Shown here: one piece after another, positions 44,501-59,500 of the stretch
Layout of the letters: each line of letters begins with the position of its first letter
How positions within the stretch are numbered: position 1 is the stretch's first letter
The notes under the pieces: generated by a model
The model's database searches: none
What the model saw: the letters and a program-made list of their open reading frames with translations, nothing else
What the model was told of the DNA's origin: nothing
DNA from: Hydractinia symbiolongicarpus
Lineage: Eukaryota; Cnidaria; Hydrozoa; Anthoathecata; Hydractiniidae
Length of the DNA stretch: 64,000 nt
Assembly (NCBI RefSeq): GCF_029227915.1
Contig: NC_079882.1
Location: forward strand, 24,185,001 to 24,249,000
Reading direction: 5' to 3'
Position numbers and translations under genes: made by a program

Positions 44501-47500
44501 CCAGTGGAACCAGACCATTATTTTATGTCTCAGCAGCAACTTACTTTCAACGCGAATGCGTGGAAACATACCTGTCTAACATATTTTATATAAAAAGTAA
44601 GACACAGACTTTATTAACGTAACCTAACCACCCTCTGTACCAACCTGCACAACTCGAACCAATGAGACGTGTAAACACATAAGTTGTTTTCACAACATCA
44701 AGTGACAATAAGCGTACATTTTTAATAATTTGATCGACGTCAGAAAAAGCACCTTGATGTGCGTTTGAACGAACTTATGGATTATAAACAGTAGTTCAGA
44801 GAATACATATAAATGCCGAACACTTACTTTGTCGAGTGATCGAGTGTAAACTTTCCTTCGAGTCAAATCTAGATATAGGTGCAGGGTATTGTGGGAAATT
44901 GTGTAAACTGATGTCATCGCCTTCGTTGACGTCATCATTGTAACGTTCAATATTTGAATTAGAACCGTCTGCTAAAAAAAGCATTGTATTATGTTTAAAG
45001 GAATTTGCACCAAACATTACCAATATTTAATTCAAAAACTCTTTATCTAAATAACTAGGGAAGAATTTTAGTAATGATTGGAATAAACTAGGCAAAAAAT
45101 TATGTTGCCTCGCGTAACCTGAAATATGCGTAACCATAATATTTCACCAAATACAGACGTTTTTTCATACAATTTTCTCAAAAAAAAATAGCTTGTACAA
45201 CAAATCATACTGACAAATGGTTATTTTAATGTAAGATAGGATTACCTTCTGCCGAACCATCTATACCAGCACTCCCTGGGAACTACGAAAGAATACAAAA
45301 ATGATCGTGATCATTCGCCATTTCATTGTGGTAGTAGACCACATTGAGATGGTTTACTTAAGACATTTGAACACCATACAAGACGAAAATAATAAAGGTT
45401 TTTTATCACTGCTGTTGAATCGGTAAACAAACAAACACACAAAAACAAACAAATAAACACGCATATATCTTACCCTATACGGTGTAGTATTTGGAGACAG
45501 CGGAGGTGACGTTCTAAGTGAATGTGTTGCGTGTTCTGCATTATAGGCATCAGGTTTCCATAACAACAAATTGTGAGGAATGGATGATTCGAATATGTTT
45601 CGTATACAGTTACAAGTGCTTGTCCAAATTTCTGGTGTAAATTTCTGGCCGTTAGAAATGACCAAGTTTTCCAAACAGTTGACGCCCGATCTAGCAAGCT
45701 GCTCGTTATCTAGAAGACGTAGAATAAAATATAGGTATATAAAAAAAACGAACAAACGAAGCGAACCAATCATTTTGCGCTGCTAGCATTAATGTGTAAC
45801 TTTATCGCGTGTTTGTGCCAGGCCTCTTGGTATCTTTAAATTGATTTAACATATATTCACAGGCTATATTCAGCTATATTGGAACTTGAATGAAATAATC
45901 GAACCAGTTATATGGTGAAAGTTAATTTGACCAGCATGGGAATCATTTCACCATTTGTATCCCGTTTTCCATATTGTACAGTTTCGGTTGATCCTATCTC
46001 GTAGAAAATCGTCTTGGACCGACATCAGTCTCTAGGGTGTGAAAATGATGGATAAATTTTGGATAGCTTCGCGTGAATCCGAGAACTAAATTCACTTCCC
46101 CATCTCAACGTGTTTAGGACTTATCTTAGTATTATTACGCATAAACTTTTCAATGACAACAAAAATCTTTTTTTACACCTGATAAGATTTCCTTTAATAT
46201 ATTTATATTTGACATAATTTTGCAATTTAGAACTGACCGGTGTTTTACGCACGACAACCCTACCTTGCTGTACACACCATACCAGATGCGAATACATATC
46301 TTCTAACAAAATATCAGCAAGCTCTCCAAAATACTGCGAAAAAACATCTATGATGGCGTACAAGGCATGGTTGCACGTCGTTGTCATCCATTCCGCTTTC
46401 TACATAAAGTTTCAATTAGAATATAAAAAAGATGAAGCAATAGTGCAATTTGATTGATTCTTGAAACTTATTCTTTTGTCTTACTAAAAATTACATTTAT
46501 TCTTTAAAAAAATAGCAGGTAACGTTAAAAACAATGTTAATATAAATCACCTCCATCCATTCAATTTGTTGATCAGGTAGCTTCATACTGCCGAAAATTC
46601 GAAAAACAACTCGAAATACTTCCTTCCACCAATTCGCACTGTAGGTATGACCATAACTCTTTAATATCTCAAACATCACTGTAAGAGCTCTGCGAAGGAG
46701 AAATTAAATAAATATAGAAATCATAATGGTAGCGTTTCTTGGTAAAGTATATTCTAAAAATACATACCGCGTCCTTACGTCCAATTTGCAACGGTTAATT
46801 ATACACGATAGCTCAAAAATGACTGGAAACCAACCTCGTACCCAGATTCTATCAGTTTCTGAGATTCCAGCTTCCTCGGAAAAATGTTCTCGAAACATCT
46901 ATGAAAGATAAACAACATATTAATCCTTGAAGTGATTCTTAACTTGTCGCAGTAAGGCAGCTTGATTGGTACTATAGCAACTCAAGCTAGGACTAAAACG
47001 TCAGTAAACCTGCGGTCTTAAATCCCAACCAACTACGCATCTTGTAATTAAAGAGGAAATGTAAACTTCTACTTACGTTTGGATTCTCGTAAACATGTTT
47101 TGCACAATGACGAATCAATCGAATGGCTTCCATACTGGTGTCTGGAAACGCTGCATTACAAGCGAATTCTGATAAACATTTCACAGCGTCTTGAAATGAA
47201 TCGACAGTAGCAGAGAAATGCTTCTCAAATATGATTGCTAGAAATGTTCAAAAAAATATTGGATACACAATGTTATATTAGAAAGTTTCAAAATAATCAT
47301 TCTATATCAAATTCACGTTTATTGAACCAAGATTTTAATAAAAGTTTTCACCTGTTGTTTGAAAAGCCAACTCGACAATCCCTTCATCTAAATCAGATGC
47401 AGCCAAATGGAATACAGAAAAGACATTCTTCCAACCAGACTTGATGTTTTTGGCTTGTGAATTCACCATTTGAGCAAGACAACGAACAACCATATCTCGT

Positions 47501-50500
47501 ATGGTGGAAGAACTACAAAATAACAAATCTCCACTGAAAAAACTATGACCTAATTGTCAATTGACCTTAAGGTGATTTATATTTCTCATAAGATGAATTT
47601 CACGGATCAGCTTTTATCAGATTTGACTGCACGGGCAACGAGCTGGATTTTGATAGAGACAAGAAAGATGGACAGAAAAAGTAGGTATGGATACTTTGTA
47701 AAGTCATACAGTTAGTTAAATACAACATAAGAGTTAAATGCAATGAAGAGGTAAATGCAACGTAAGGCGTAAATCTTTTGTACACATCTTAAAGATATTC
47801 TACTCACTTGCTTTTTTTCATGATATATTCGAACGGTCGCAAAAAGTCTTTTTGAAAGTGAAAATTCGACAACTCTCCTTTTTCAAGAAACTTCATTGAA
47901 AGCTGTCTCAGCGAATCAACACAGAAAAATGAAATCTCCTCAATTTGACTGCAACCAACCTAAATTGCAACGCGTTGAGATATCACAACGAAATAGAACC
48001 ACCAATTATATCCAACAAAAAACCTCTAGTTACCTTATTAAAATAATCACCAAGTACTGCCCATATCCGAGACCATTGCAATCTAATACGCCCCATGTTG
48101 TAGTATGAAATCTCCACAATTTTCTGTAAACTATACATTCTTGGTTGAGCTTGGTTAGACAACTCATCCATTGACACAGCTACAAGTGCTGTCACGAAGT
48201 CAACAATAGCGTCACCGTCTAAACGTACAGAACTCGTAAATATTCTATCCACAGCAACAACAACACTCTGAGATGACGTCTCCCCCATCGATTCTTGTAT
48301 ACTCGAAAACTTTTTCGGATCAATCATGCCATTGGATTGGTGGTTATTTTGAGCATTACTGACAAGGCCACCAACATTGACGACTGGTGTGTTGCCACTC
48401 CCGCTCACGTACCGTGGTTTAATGCCGGTACCGATTAACTGGAGAAGTTCCAAATGAGATATACACTGAAGTACTTCAAGCCATGAGCGTGCTAAATAAT
48501 TACCATCTGTATATGCTACCGTGATAAGTGTTTTTATTGTGTCTATGTTTTTGGCTTTCATTTCTGTAATAACAGCATTAGCCATGAGCATACTAAATTG
48601 ACACAACGCTTGGATATATGCATCACGTTCTAACTAAAAAAAATAATAAACTAGTTGACAATCAAAAAACTGCGCTTTTGGTAACAACAAAATACCACTA
48701 AAAATTAGGAAAAGCCTGAAAATTCATGATATGATTTTTTTATCAAAATTCGTGGCTATTTTTAATATTTTATGTAGTGATAAGGCAAACGTGCAAATAC
48801 GGAATACAAAGTAACAGAAGCATGGGAATAAATAAGTCACGATAAAATCAGTAAAACCTGGATATGTACAGAAGGTTTGAATTAAATGCATTATTTTACT
48901 GAACAGGACAAATCTGAGTACATAGTAACTCTGAAGAAATTGGTACGAGTAATTAAATATATGCTTAAATAATAAAAAAGTATGGAAAAAGATTTACTTG
49001 TAATTGAAATATACATGCGACTCTTATCGCACAACGCATTCCATCTAAACACAAAGTAATAAGATTGACGTCTTCGTTGTCTTGGAGACCAATACTAAAT
49101 GCTGCTAACACAGGAGTCCATGAAATCTAATGCAAAAAATAAAGAACAAACATAAGATCATCATCATTAGTCTAACTTTATATAAATATACACACCTCTG
49201 ACAAATATCTAGCAATTATGCAAGATCCAAGGGCCGAAATAGATTGCACATTGATGTCCATACGTTTATGGTAAAACCGTCTATTTAAAAAGGATTGCTA
49301 ATGCATTTACGTTCATCACCAACATAAGAAAACTCACTTTAAACATGGGATTAATGTGTTGCATGTGTGTTGCTTGAATGAATGCTGTTTGAACATGTGA
49401 GATATCTTCCATCATGCTTTTCGCTGTTTGCGCCATAGCTTCCATTTCTTGCAAATATAACATCCGCCGTTGTTTCTCTGTCATTAGATCTGAAAAATAA
49501 AACATGTTCTCTCTCTCATTGATGATGGAATGGGTACTTGATAGAAAAAAACACGCAAAAATTACGTTTTTACTTACATAAAGTACTTGGTCTTTGATTG
49601 GAGGCTTTTTGGGGATGCTTTAGCTGTATTTCATTTTGCTGAATGTCTTCGTATATCGCTACTAAGTATTCTTTTGGTAAATCTTTTCCGTCATTAATAC
49701 CACGGTTCATTGTGATGTACTGATCTAAGGTCATTTTGCGTTTGACCTGACAGAAAATAAAATAAAAATTAATTTCAAACAAAGATAAGAATAACATTTA
49801 AACAAATATTGATATTGGGCAATTAAATTTGAACTACCTCATCCTGTATATAAACTTTATTTTTAAAACTATTTACCCAGGTAGCCTTTTCAGTTCCAAT
49901 TGGTACTGATATTAACAAAGGTCCTCCGAAGGGGGTTCTAGTGCATTTAAAGCTCCCATATAAGCTATAAAAGCCGATGAAGCATAGCATTTGCACAACT
50001 AGACAATTGCCTAGAATATCAATCCTATTTTGGTGCTGAGCGCTTAGCAGAAAGGATATATTCATCCTTTTGGAGTCTCTGGTATGAATAGGTCGAGGAT
50101 TAAACCCACCACTTTTCTTAGTTGAAGCGAACGCTCTACCACAAGGCTACCAATCGGTCCTAGTTTGGCAACATATTCATTTTTAACAAGTTAAGGTATA
50201 ATTTTAAACTGCGTAAGTTTTTTTGTTGCTTTTTATAACAAAAACCTTTTACGAGCATTCCTAAAACAGACTGACGAACTGTTACATAGTTCTAAGAAAT
50301 ATTTCATGATCAAAATATGTTTCTAATTTCTAAAGCAACTTACTCAGCACCCAGTACTCCAGATTGCAGTCAGACACTTTGCTTAGGGTATTATTATAAG
50401 GTATAGTGATGCATGATAAAATGTGTACTTACTTGTGAGCTATGTAAGTCTGTAGCAAGCATGATGATTGAGTAAGCAAGAACATAAGCAGCATCTGCAC

Positions 50501-53500
50501 TGGTAAACACCTCTTCACTAAAATAAAAACAACCACAAGCATAACCACTAGCTTGATACAGAACGCAACATTAAAGATTGAAATAGTATGTTTGCAATTT
50601 ATGTTTGAAAGGTCTATTACTTAAAATTCTGCAAATTTATGGGGGGATGGGGGGAGGGGGGAGGGTGGTAAGGTGTACACAATTGACATTTAACAAACAA
50701 TAAAGTAATTTGACAAAGAGGATGATAAATTTATTTAAAAAAGGTCTTTGATACATGTTAATACTTAACTTAGCTGCATATAAGGTGTGAATTTACAACT
50801 TAAATCCTTTGTTTTTATAATGGCGAAAGCTACTAATTGTTTTATACAACCTTACAGGGGAAAAAAACTTAAGCAAATTTACCTAAACTACAATTTTAAA
50901 GGTATTGTCAGATATTTTTCACCTTTCGGTACTTAAAAACAATACCTTGCATTACATTCACAATATCTGCTGGCAAACTTTTCCATTAATCTATCGATCT
51001 TTTGTGCTTCTCCTGGCAGCCGAAAGTTTTCCAAAAACATTCTTAACGATGAAACGAAGTCTACTCCTTCAAAATCGATCAAATCAACATATGCATACAT
51101 GATTTCTTTCCCATATCTAAACAGAAAAAACATCCATGTTTCCATTGCTAATATAAAAAGCATATTTATTACCAGCAGGATGGACGATATGTTTTACTTA
51201 CTCTGAATATTCACCCAGCAGTTCACCAACCTGCGTCTAAAAAGTAAATACAGACAAAGCTTTTTCAGCTAAGTATTGACTGCCTTGGAATTAATCTTTC
51301 AGGTAATTAATTTTTGCAACAACACATAACAGCAAAAGGCCAAAGTGAGCAAACCTACTTTATCTAAGCGGTCGTCATTCATGACAAATTGAGCAACAGC
51401 CGCAGGGCTTTCTTCCAGCAAGCCTTGCTCTTGAAGATATTTCACACCTTTTAGTGGACTTTTGTTGAATCTTAAAAACAGAAAACAAGAAATAATGTGG
51501 TACAAATCTTAACAGATCACAACAATTTGATATAATATATGCAGTTATGTAATTAATTTTATACCTTTTGATGCCTTCTTCTACTAACTCTTTTCTTTGT
51601 TTTTGAACAGTTATATGTTCTGGATCATCAATAGGCACGGAAGAGCTTAATGTATTGCTTGACGCATTATTCGAGTTTAGGGAATGCTGACTGCCACCAA
51701 ATGATTTCATTTCACTGTCTTCGGGTGGCAACACTTGATGTTGTTTTTGATCAGGCGTTCCACTCCCTGGTTCTAAAAACAAACGTGATACAATTAAACT
51801 TATGTGGATTTAAAACTACATGAGTTTTTAAATAACAGTTTCAGATTATTTCAGTCAAACTTTGAGAAAATATAAGCACTGTATAGTTACTGTGTATGGC
51901 ATTGTATGGGCTAAGGAAGAACAATAAATGCAAATAGGTACAATAGACTGTAAATTTAGGTTAAGGTTGGTTAGTCATACCATAGCACTTTTACATATCT
52001 CTATCTGGTGTAAAAAAGGTTAAATTTTACTGCTACTCAACGGATTGTGAATTTAGTTTTAAAAGTATCTGTTTTTTTTTCACAAATTAAGCTTTTATAA
52101 ATATTCAGCAAATCATTTGATGAAGACAGCTCTTTTTTGGTGCAGTTTGACGTATATATAGAGACTACCTAGCAAGATTCGAATTACGTAATAAAAGATA
52201 TATGTCCAGTGGACCAAAATATTTGTTAGATTTAGATGATTTTTTGTATATGAGTTCGAATTAAAGAAGTTTTCTTGTAAAGGTTTACCAGTGAACTCTG
52301 CAGAAAACTTGTTCAACTTATATGATCTTTCAAATTATAGGAGTTTAACTGTGCTATTATGTTATAATTATTTTATGTGGACTTTTGCTTCTCTTGTAAT
52401 ATGTGGTAATCGATTTGCTAGGAGGGAAAATTATCATGTATATAAGGTGACAACAAAAGTATTTAGTTTGTTAGCAAAATCATAATCACAACGTAATCAG
52501 AGAAGTTTTAAGTGCGATATAATGCAGGGTTAGCAATGGTTAAACAGACTTTTAAAAAAATATATATATACATCATATTGACTTATAAAGAAACAAAACA
52601 AAACAAGGAATAAATGTTGAAAAATTTTTATACCGGAGGAATTTCCTGCAACTTGATTGTATGGATTCATATATAAGTCTTTACTCCATTGTACCATACA
52701 TTTTAGAATTGAAACTAAGCATTCAATTCCCTAAAAACACACAGACTATCATGACAAACTAATATCTACAGGACGTCAAAATCTTTGTTCGTAACAAAGT
52801 TAAGTTTGGATTTTACTAAAATGCTAATCAACTTAATTTAGCCTTAATATAATATTAATATAATAAAGCATCACAATAAAGAACAAAAAAAAAAATCCTA
52901 AAATATTTAAAGGTGCAAGAAAAATAAATTTAAATCTAGTTTTTGAATTATGCAGTAGAATCAATGGTGGACCACAGCAACCTGGAATAACTTACAATAA
53001 CTCTAATCTTTTTCTCTTGAACGGGAGTGGCACCAAGTTCCATGGCATGTCTTCCTTGTGCTATTTTGGACAGGTCATAAACAAGTCGTTCAAATATATT
53101 AGCGGAATGAAGGTCACAGTCGTAATTGACATACACATCAACAACTGTTTGCGCATCTATGAAGAAGAGTTTAACATAATCCAAAACAATAAATACAAAC
53201 AATACCGAAAGAGGGTAACAAACACCTGCAGCTTGATAAATCTAACAATAAGAATAAAAAGAAATATACATATATCATTCGGTAGAGCATTCGCTTGACA
53301 AGCAAGAGGTTGTGGATTCAAAATTATTCATTTTATGTGTAAAAAATAAAGTTAAAATGGAGGAAACGACTCATTGCTACACAAATAGAGTTGCTTTGTT
53401 TACAATAATTCATGGTAAAAAAATTTCTTTTGAGTTATGTATACATAATAAAATTCTACTTGCACTGACAATGTCAACGTGAAAAATGCAGACCAATTAC

Positions 53501-56500
53501 TTTAACAGTACATTTTTTTTTGGGAACTTCTGTTTATATATACAAAATTATTTACAAATTGGTACACAAAATTTAGTTTATTGCAAAAAAATAAATGCTA
53601 AATTACAATAAAACGAATTAAAGACCAAAAAAATTAAAGAAATCAAAAATGATCTAGGAAGTTGGATTCGGCATAAAAAACATATCGTGAAACTATGTAA
53701 AAGTATTACCAGCACAAATCTTTGTCAGAGCTTGCATGACCATCCACTTATGCTGAAATGAACTTGATGAAGTTTCAAGAATGTTTAAAAATATCTCACG
53801 AAAGAACACCTATAATGAATTAACAAGCAATGTAAAACAAAATCAACCATAAAGTCTCCATCAAATTAGCATTTGCATTAAAAAATTTATACCTCAATCT
53901 GCATCTTCAAGTGCGTTTTGAAATCGGATAATAAAGTGAGAAAGAGTGAGAGTGAGATTTCAAATACTTGTGGTATAGATGAAACACCATTCTTGGATAA
54001 CGCAACACATAAGTATTGTTTGATAGCACTTATGAACATTTCGTTGGTCTTAAAAACCTGACCAGCATTTTGAAGACATGCTAACAAAAGTTGCAGAGAT
54101 AGAATCTTTGAACGCAATTCATGAGATCTAAATAATACAATTCATTAGTACATGCTGTTTAGAGCTTAATATTTGCAGCAATCTAGGAAACTCTTCTATT
54201 AAAACACACTAACTTTGGATCCAAAGGTGCATCTGGTAATTGCTTCATAGAGAGTTTACATAACGAACGAAACACAAGAAAAGCATCTTTTTGCAATATA
54301 TGAGGGAACAAAACAGCATTTTTGGCTGGTTGACCAGCTTCAATACTATCTTCTGATGTTACTGTTCTAGTGTCATCTAAATCTGGTTTTGGTGTTGAAA
54401 GTACAGAACCTGTATCTGATGTAGTTTTAGTGTGAGATTCTTTGGGAAGATCATTCGGCGTTGAAGGAGCTGAACTAGTATCTGATGTATTTGCAGTGTG
54501 GGAATCTTTGGGAAGATCGCTTGATGTTTTTTCATCCACACTTAAGGTTTCTTCCTCATCAACTTTATCAATTGATTCATTATCATCTGGTGTTTTCTCA
54601 ACATTTTCTGCATTTCCAGATGATGCTAAGGAAGTGATTGCAATTAGTAATTAATATTTATGATATCAGTTCCGAAAGATGTAAAATAAACAAAAAATAT
54701 CAATAACTTATTATTTTTTATTTTGGCATATAGGAACACAGAATGGTTGGTCAAGAAAATAAATGTAACCAGAACTTTTTATGTTTAGACCCTTCTTCTT
54801 GTTTTTATATATGCTTGAAACTCATGTTTCAAAAGTATCTAGCTACTCAGGTACAAAAATTTCAAATGATTTTCTAGACCTTTTAATTATAACATCTATT
54901 TTGTGAACAAAATCTTTAACATTTTCGCAGTAAAAATAGCAATCTGGAGATTGACATTGACACTAAAAAAATTGCCATAATCACCCTCTTTATAACTATC
55001 TACAAGAAATGTCCTTCCTACAACGTCTAAATTAAGACTTTGTGATTCTCAATTCACAAGTACTTTTTCAAATTTTTTATGAGTTTTCAAAACTATCAAA
55101 TACATATTCAAAGAAAAGAAAAATATGATTATTGGCACAGAAATTCCTTTTTTAAGACTGGGTAAGATTGGGTAGTTCAGAGACTAAATTATTTATATCT
55201 TTTTGGAGCATTTGGAGCACTTTTAAAAAGAGGCATCAGGAGCATTTCATCTTGCTGAAACAGATATAAATTTTTCGCTCCTACTGCACCAAATCTTGAC
55301 CAAGTGCAGTTTCCACAGTTGCACCAATATGGATTGAATAGAGTGAAGAATATAACCACCAGTCTGTGAACGATTCACTTAAATTTTGATGTCTTAAAAA
55401 ATCATGCATAAAATGAAACAAAAACCACAAACAATAATAATTTTTTATTTATTATTTTAGACCCTTTCTTATGACTAATTGAAAGCCATACAGCTAATCT
55501 CATAAAAAATACAGCTAGACTTCGGTATGCATATTTTCAATAACCTAAATGGCATGCAAACAAATATTCTTATTTTAAGGTATGGGAAAAAGTGCGATGT
55601 TTTAAAATAGCTTCTATTAAAATTACGTGAAAGTTGTAATATCGTTGTACAATATTTTCTCAAAGTTTATAAAATTGCCTAAAAGATGATATAAAAATTA
55701 TTGGAAACAAAATAAAATTGAAGAAAGACACTAAAAAATGACCCCTCCTTTACTAATGCATCTCCATTTACAAAACTTTTAGTTTTTCATGATTGATGTT
55801 CACTGTTGTGTAATCACAACACATTGATCTAAAAACGATCTGAAAATTATAGTGTAATTATTTTCCGTTTTGAAGATAGTTTCCATTACCTTTTTTTATC
55901 GAATTATAAACCATAATTTGCAAAAAAATACGTCATAACTCAAGATCTGTTTACACTTACGAATTAAATTTAAAATCGTTTTTGATATAACATGTCTTTA
56001 AAAGCCGCTCACCCTCCACCTTGTAGCTTTTATAGTTTTGTAAATGAAGATGAAAAGGCTAGCAGTACTAACAAAAAAAATGAACATTGCGAAAAAGAGC
56101 TTTAAGATTTTTAAAAATAGCATCACTTTCGTATAGTTAAATGGTCGATACAGGTGTTTTTAACAACCTCTGTATAACGCACGTTTCTGCTCATATTAAA
56201 ACACTTTCACTTAAAACATATTCACAAGAAGAGAGATGGTCAAAGTTGAAATAAAAAGAAAGGAAAAGGAAAATGTTACAAAATCTGATGGAATAGAGAT
56301 TAAAAAAATGATATGTTAACAGAAATGTCTGAGTCTATCACTGGATAAAACATCCATTATTTCTTTCGGCTTACACTTGTTCAATTTGCGGATTATTTTT
56401 TATTTTCAAACTTCGCTTGGCTGGAGAGTTAAAACACTTTCTTCTATTTTTTTTATTTTTTTTTGAAGTAGCAAAGGTTTTATGATAATAAGCAGACATT

Positions 56501-59500
56501 TTTTAATATTTAATATAGCTTGATGTTGTTAGTGTTGCTTGCTTGTAAAATGAAACTTTTTCCCGAAAAAGCATAAATGAAAGTCAAAGTGAAAAAAGGG
56601 ATTTTTAATTGATCAGATGAAAACAAACACTCATTAAAAGGAAAGCGATACAAGAAGAAATTCAATGGTAATGTGTTTTATAAAGTTGGTTGTGATTACG
56701 TTATTGTTACAAAATATACTCATATCACAGTTTATTCCCAAAGTGATAAACATATTTAACCATTAAAAAGTTCACTTTTTTTTTATAAAAAAAGTTACAA
56801 AAAAAATCGCAAAAAAAAAACAAACTATTTTTTCCCTTACTCACACCTTAAAAATCCCAAGTACAGTTTGTTTAAGTTTATTTATACTTTCCTGAAATTT
56901 CCTGAAGTTTTCTGCTGATTTGACAAACGAGATAGTAATCAATTATTTTTTGTTTTTTAAAAATAGAAAAAAAACTTTGTATATAACATAAACACTAAGC
57001 ACTGCCAACTTATAATCTAGTTTTAGCACTCTAAAAGTGATCAATGCTGATTTATGTTTCTCTTAACATTTATGGGAACATTTATAATACCTTGATTTTC
57101 AAATGCTGTTTCAAATGATGCAAAACCACCAAAGGATTCATCTTTGGGTGATTGAGCTTCCACAGCATCACTACTCAATTCCTTTAAAGATCTTGGGCTT
57201 TTTGGTGTTTCTGAATAGGAAGAATCTTCAGTTTCATTGACTTGAACAACAGCCTCATTCTGACCATCTTGATTCTCAGTTTTATCATTTGAATCCTCAC
57301 TTTTCTCTGTGGAGTCAGTTTCTTCTTTAGTGTCAATCACCGTGCCTTTCATTCCAATTCCTGAATCAATATCTGTGGCCATGGCAGCTGGTTCAGTGTT
57401 TTCTACTTTATCTTTAGATTGGACCCTTTTAGTTTCTTCTACATTACTCTCATCGTGGGGCTGTTCTTCTTGTTTTTCAGTCTCATCGTTTCCAGAAGGT
57501 TCTGATACAACTAAATGCTGGTCCCCAACACTCTGAAATGTAAGAAAAGAATAATTCAAGACATGTTAATTAACATATTTTTGATTCTCAAACAAATTAA
57601 TTTACTATTATGTTTTTTCTAAAAATTAAAACACACAGATTGTACAAAATTAATCATTTTATTAAAAATTGCATGTCCAAGTGAGAAAATCAGTAAACAA
57701 AGGAGTGTTTACACAAAGTGTTTAAGAACTCTGTACCATAACATGTATTACTTCTAAACAAGAGAGCACAGATACCATCATACTTCTGTTTAAATTATTA
57801 ACCATGAACAAGGTATAGGTAATAGTGACCTAAAGGAGAGGTTGTGTTGATGTGATGTATCTAGTGGTACTTTGAAACTACAACCATCATAATAACAATC
57901 TGAATTAATGCCAATTTATTTATCATTTATTTTATTTTGATGATATTTGATGGTAATCCTTCTCTTTTATTTCCTGACTAAAATTTTCTTAAATCAGAGG
58001 GGTACAGAGATACAGATCAACAATCTTCACTGTAACTAGTTATCAACATACCCCAAGCGCTTCCATTCGTTGAAAAATGACGCTAATCATTTGGGTTAAG
58101 GTAGCTTTTGCTGTCGTTTGATTAATTAAATTCCTACTTGCAAGATAAATATTATAACACGTTCGAACAGACTGAAGAAGTGTTCCCTCATGGACTTCAC
58201 ATGTTGACGATGTAACAGCAGTAAGTAGTGCCTAAAAAAATAATTTGTTTTGTCCTGTATCAACATCACGATACATACAGTATTTGCAGTAAGGGTAGAT
58301 GTAAAAAGTTGATCACAAATTATAAAAGAGAATAACTACAGGAGTGCCCAGCAAAAAAGCAACAAAAAACCTATACAAAGCAAGACATGTAATAAGCAAT
58401 TTTTGTAGTGCTAAAATTATTCTTTACCTTGATTATCTGCAATTGAACACCTTCATCAGTCAATACTCCATTAAAACAACCACAAATTGTTTCTGTAATT
58501 CTGTCAATAAGTCGCTTCCCCGGCTGACCACCATCAGGAGCATTACCCACTATATGCCCATATGCTATCATTTTCTATATAAAATAAAAAAGTTTTTATT
58601 GATTTATCAAGCTGTTCTGGAACATTTATGCCAGTACAGATAATATTAATTGGCTAACAATTTCTTAATAACATTTAATGAAACTATAGTTTAATGATTT
58701 TTTTGCCAGTTAATATTTTAAACCAGTATGACAACAACGTGCATTTTATAGTCTGTTTGTAAGATTTTAATAGAAAGTTGGTCCATTGTCATTTTATAGC
58801 TTCAAATGGAAATGTTGGATGCAGTAAAATGTGGGTATTTTGCAAATGAGTTTCTGATCTTACGGGGTCTTATGGGCTTCCCCATCTTCCATTTGAGGAA
58901 GTTGTGTTAGCCTTGATAGTGGTTTTTGGCTTTATTCTTTTGCTTGGTAATGACCAAATGTGGCAGCAACTCATAAAAAAGAAAAAATCTATTTTTACCT
59001 GAGTATTTTATCGAAAGCGCTTGACAATGAACGAAATTTCACATAATGGCTTTAAGTTGGTATGTTGTTAATTGTACATGTGACTTTCTATACATTAATA
59101 CAATTGTTTTTGGTGCACAAATCATCAAGCTAGGCTATTTTTAGGGTAACTAGACAATTTTTTTATCATTTTCTCTGACTTTTCCATGATTAAATGTAAA
59201 TTTTCCCTTAATACTTATAAGTATACAAAAACGCTGTGTCTGCAATACAAGATTTCTCATAGCAGAAACATTCTTTTAATGTTCAAACCTGTAGGCAATC
59301 CAATGCACTGCAAACAATTCTTGGACTTTTTGATTGACATGCCAGTTCAAATGGCAAGAAATATTTGTCAGCAGCAATAAAATGTGATTCATCATTTTCT
59401 GCACTACTATTAAGAAGTATTATAATGTTAATGAATGTTGCACATTATTACCTGGGTAAGAGGATGGATATTTTAAAAAATCATAGAAATGATTAATACG

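Larger units (their letters stand above)
49578..51772 (-). other. SEC7 catalytic-domain exons of ARFGEF
   Basis: The domain runs from [15 protein letters not shown] (exon 51772-51565) to [15 protein letters not shown] (exon 49746-49578), residues about 728-925. The 35-bp exon 51236-51202 ([11 protein letters not shown]) is real: its phase is needed to join its neighbours. Catalytic Glu838 and the hydrophobic-groove motif MNRGIND are present, so exchange activity and brefeldin-type inhibition logic of the family should apply. Confidence 0.85.

Noticed and set aside
46835-46850. CTGGGTACGAGGTTGG on the minus strand looks like an end of the CCTCGTTCCCAGG element family
   Set aside because: It encodes the conserved WVRGWFP motif of ARFGEF in exon 46898-46768, so the likeness is a coincidence.
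49823-50065. 80-codon open frame on the minus strand between ARFGEF exons
   Set aside because: It lies wholly within a tRNA-derived SINE and has no splice signals linking it to ARFGEF.
53270-53330. Functional tRNA gene
   Set aside because: The A box, the anticodon arm and a degraded B box are visible, but the acceptor stem does not pair and the B box is mutated.
57309-57536. 75-codon plus-strand open frame in the ARFGEF linker exon
   Set aside because: It is the antisense shadow of the Glu/Ser-rich linker of ARFGEF.
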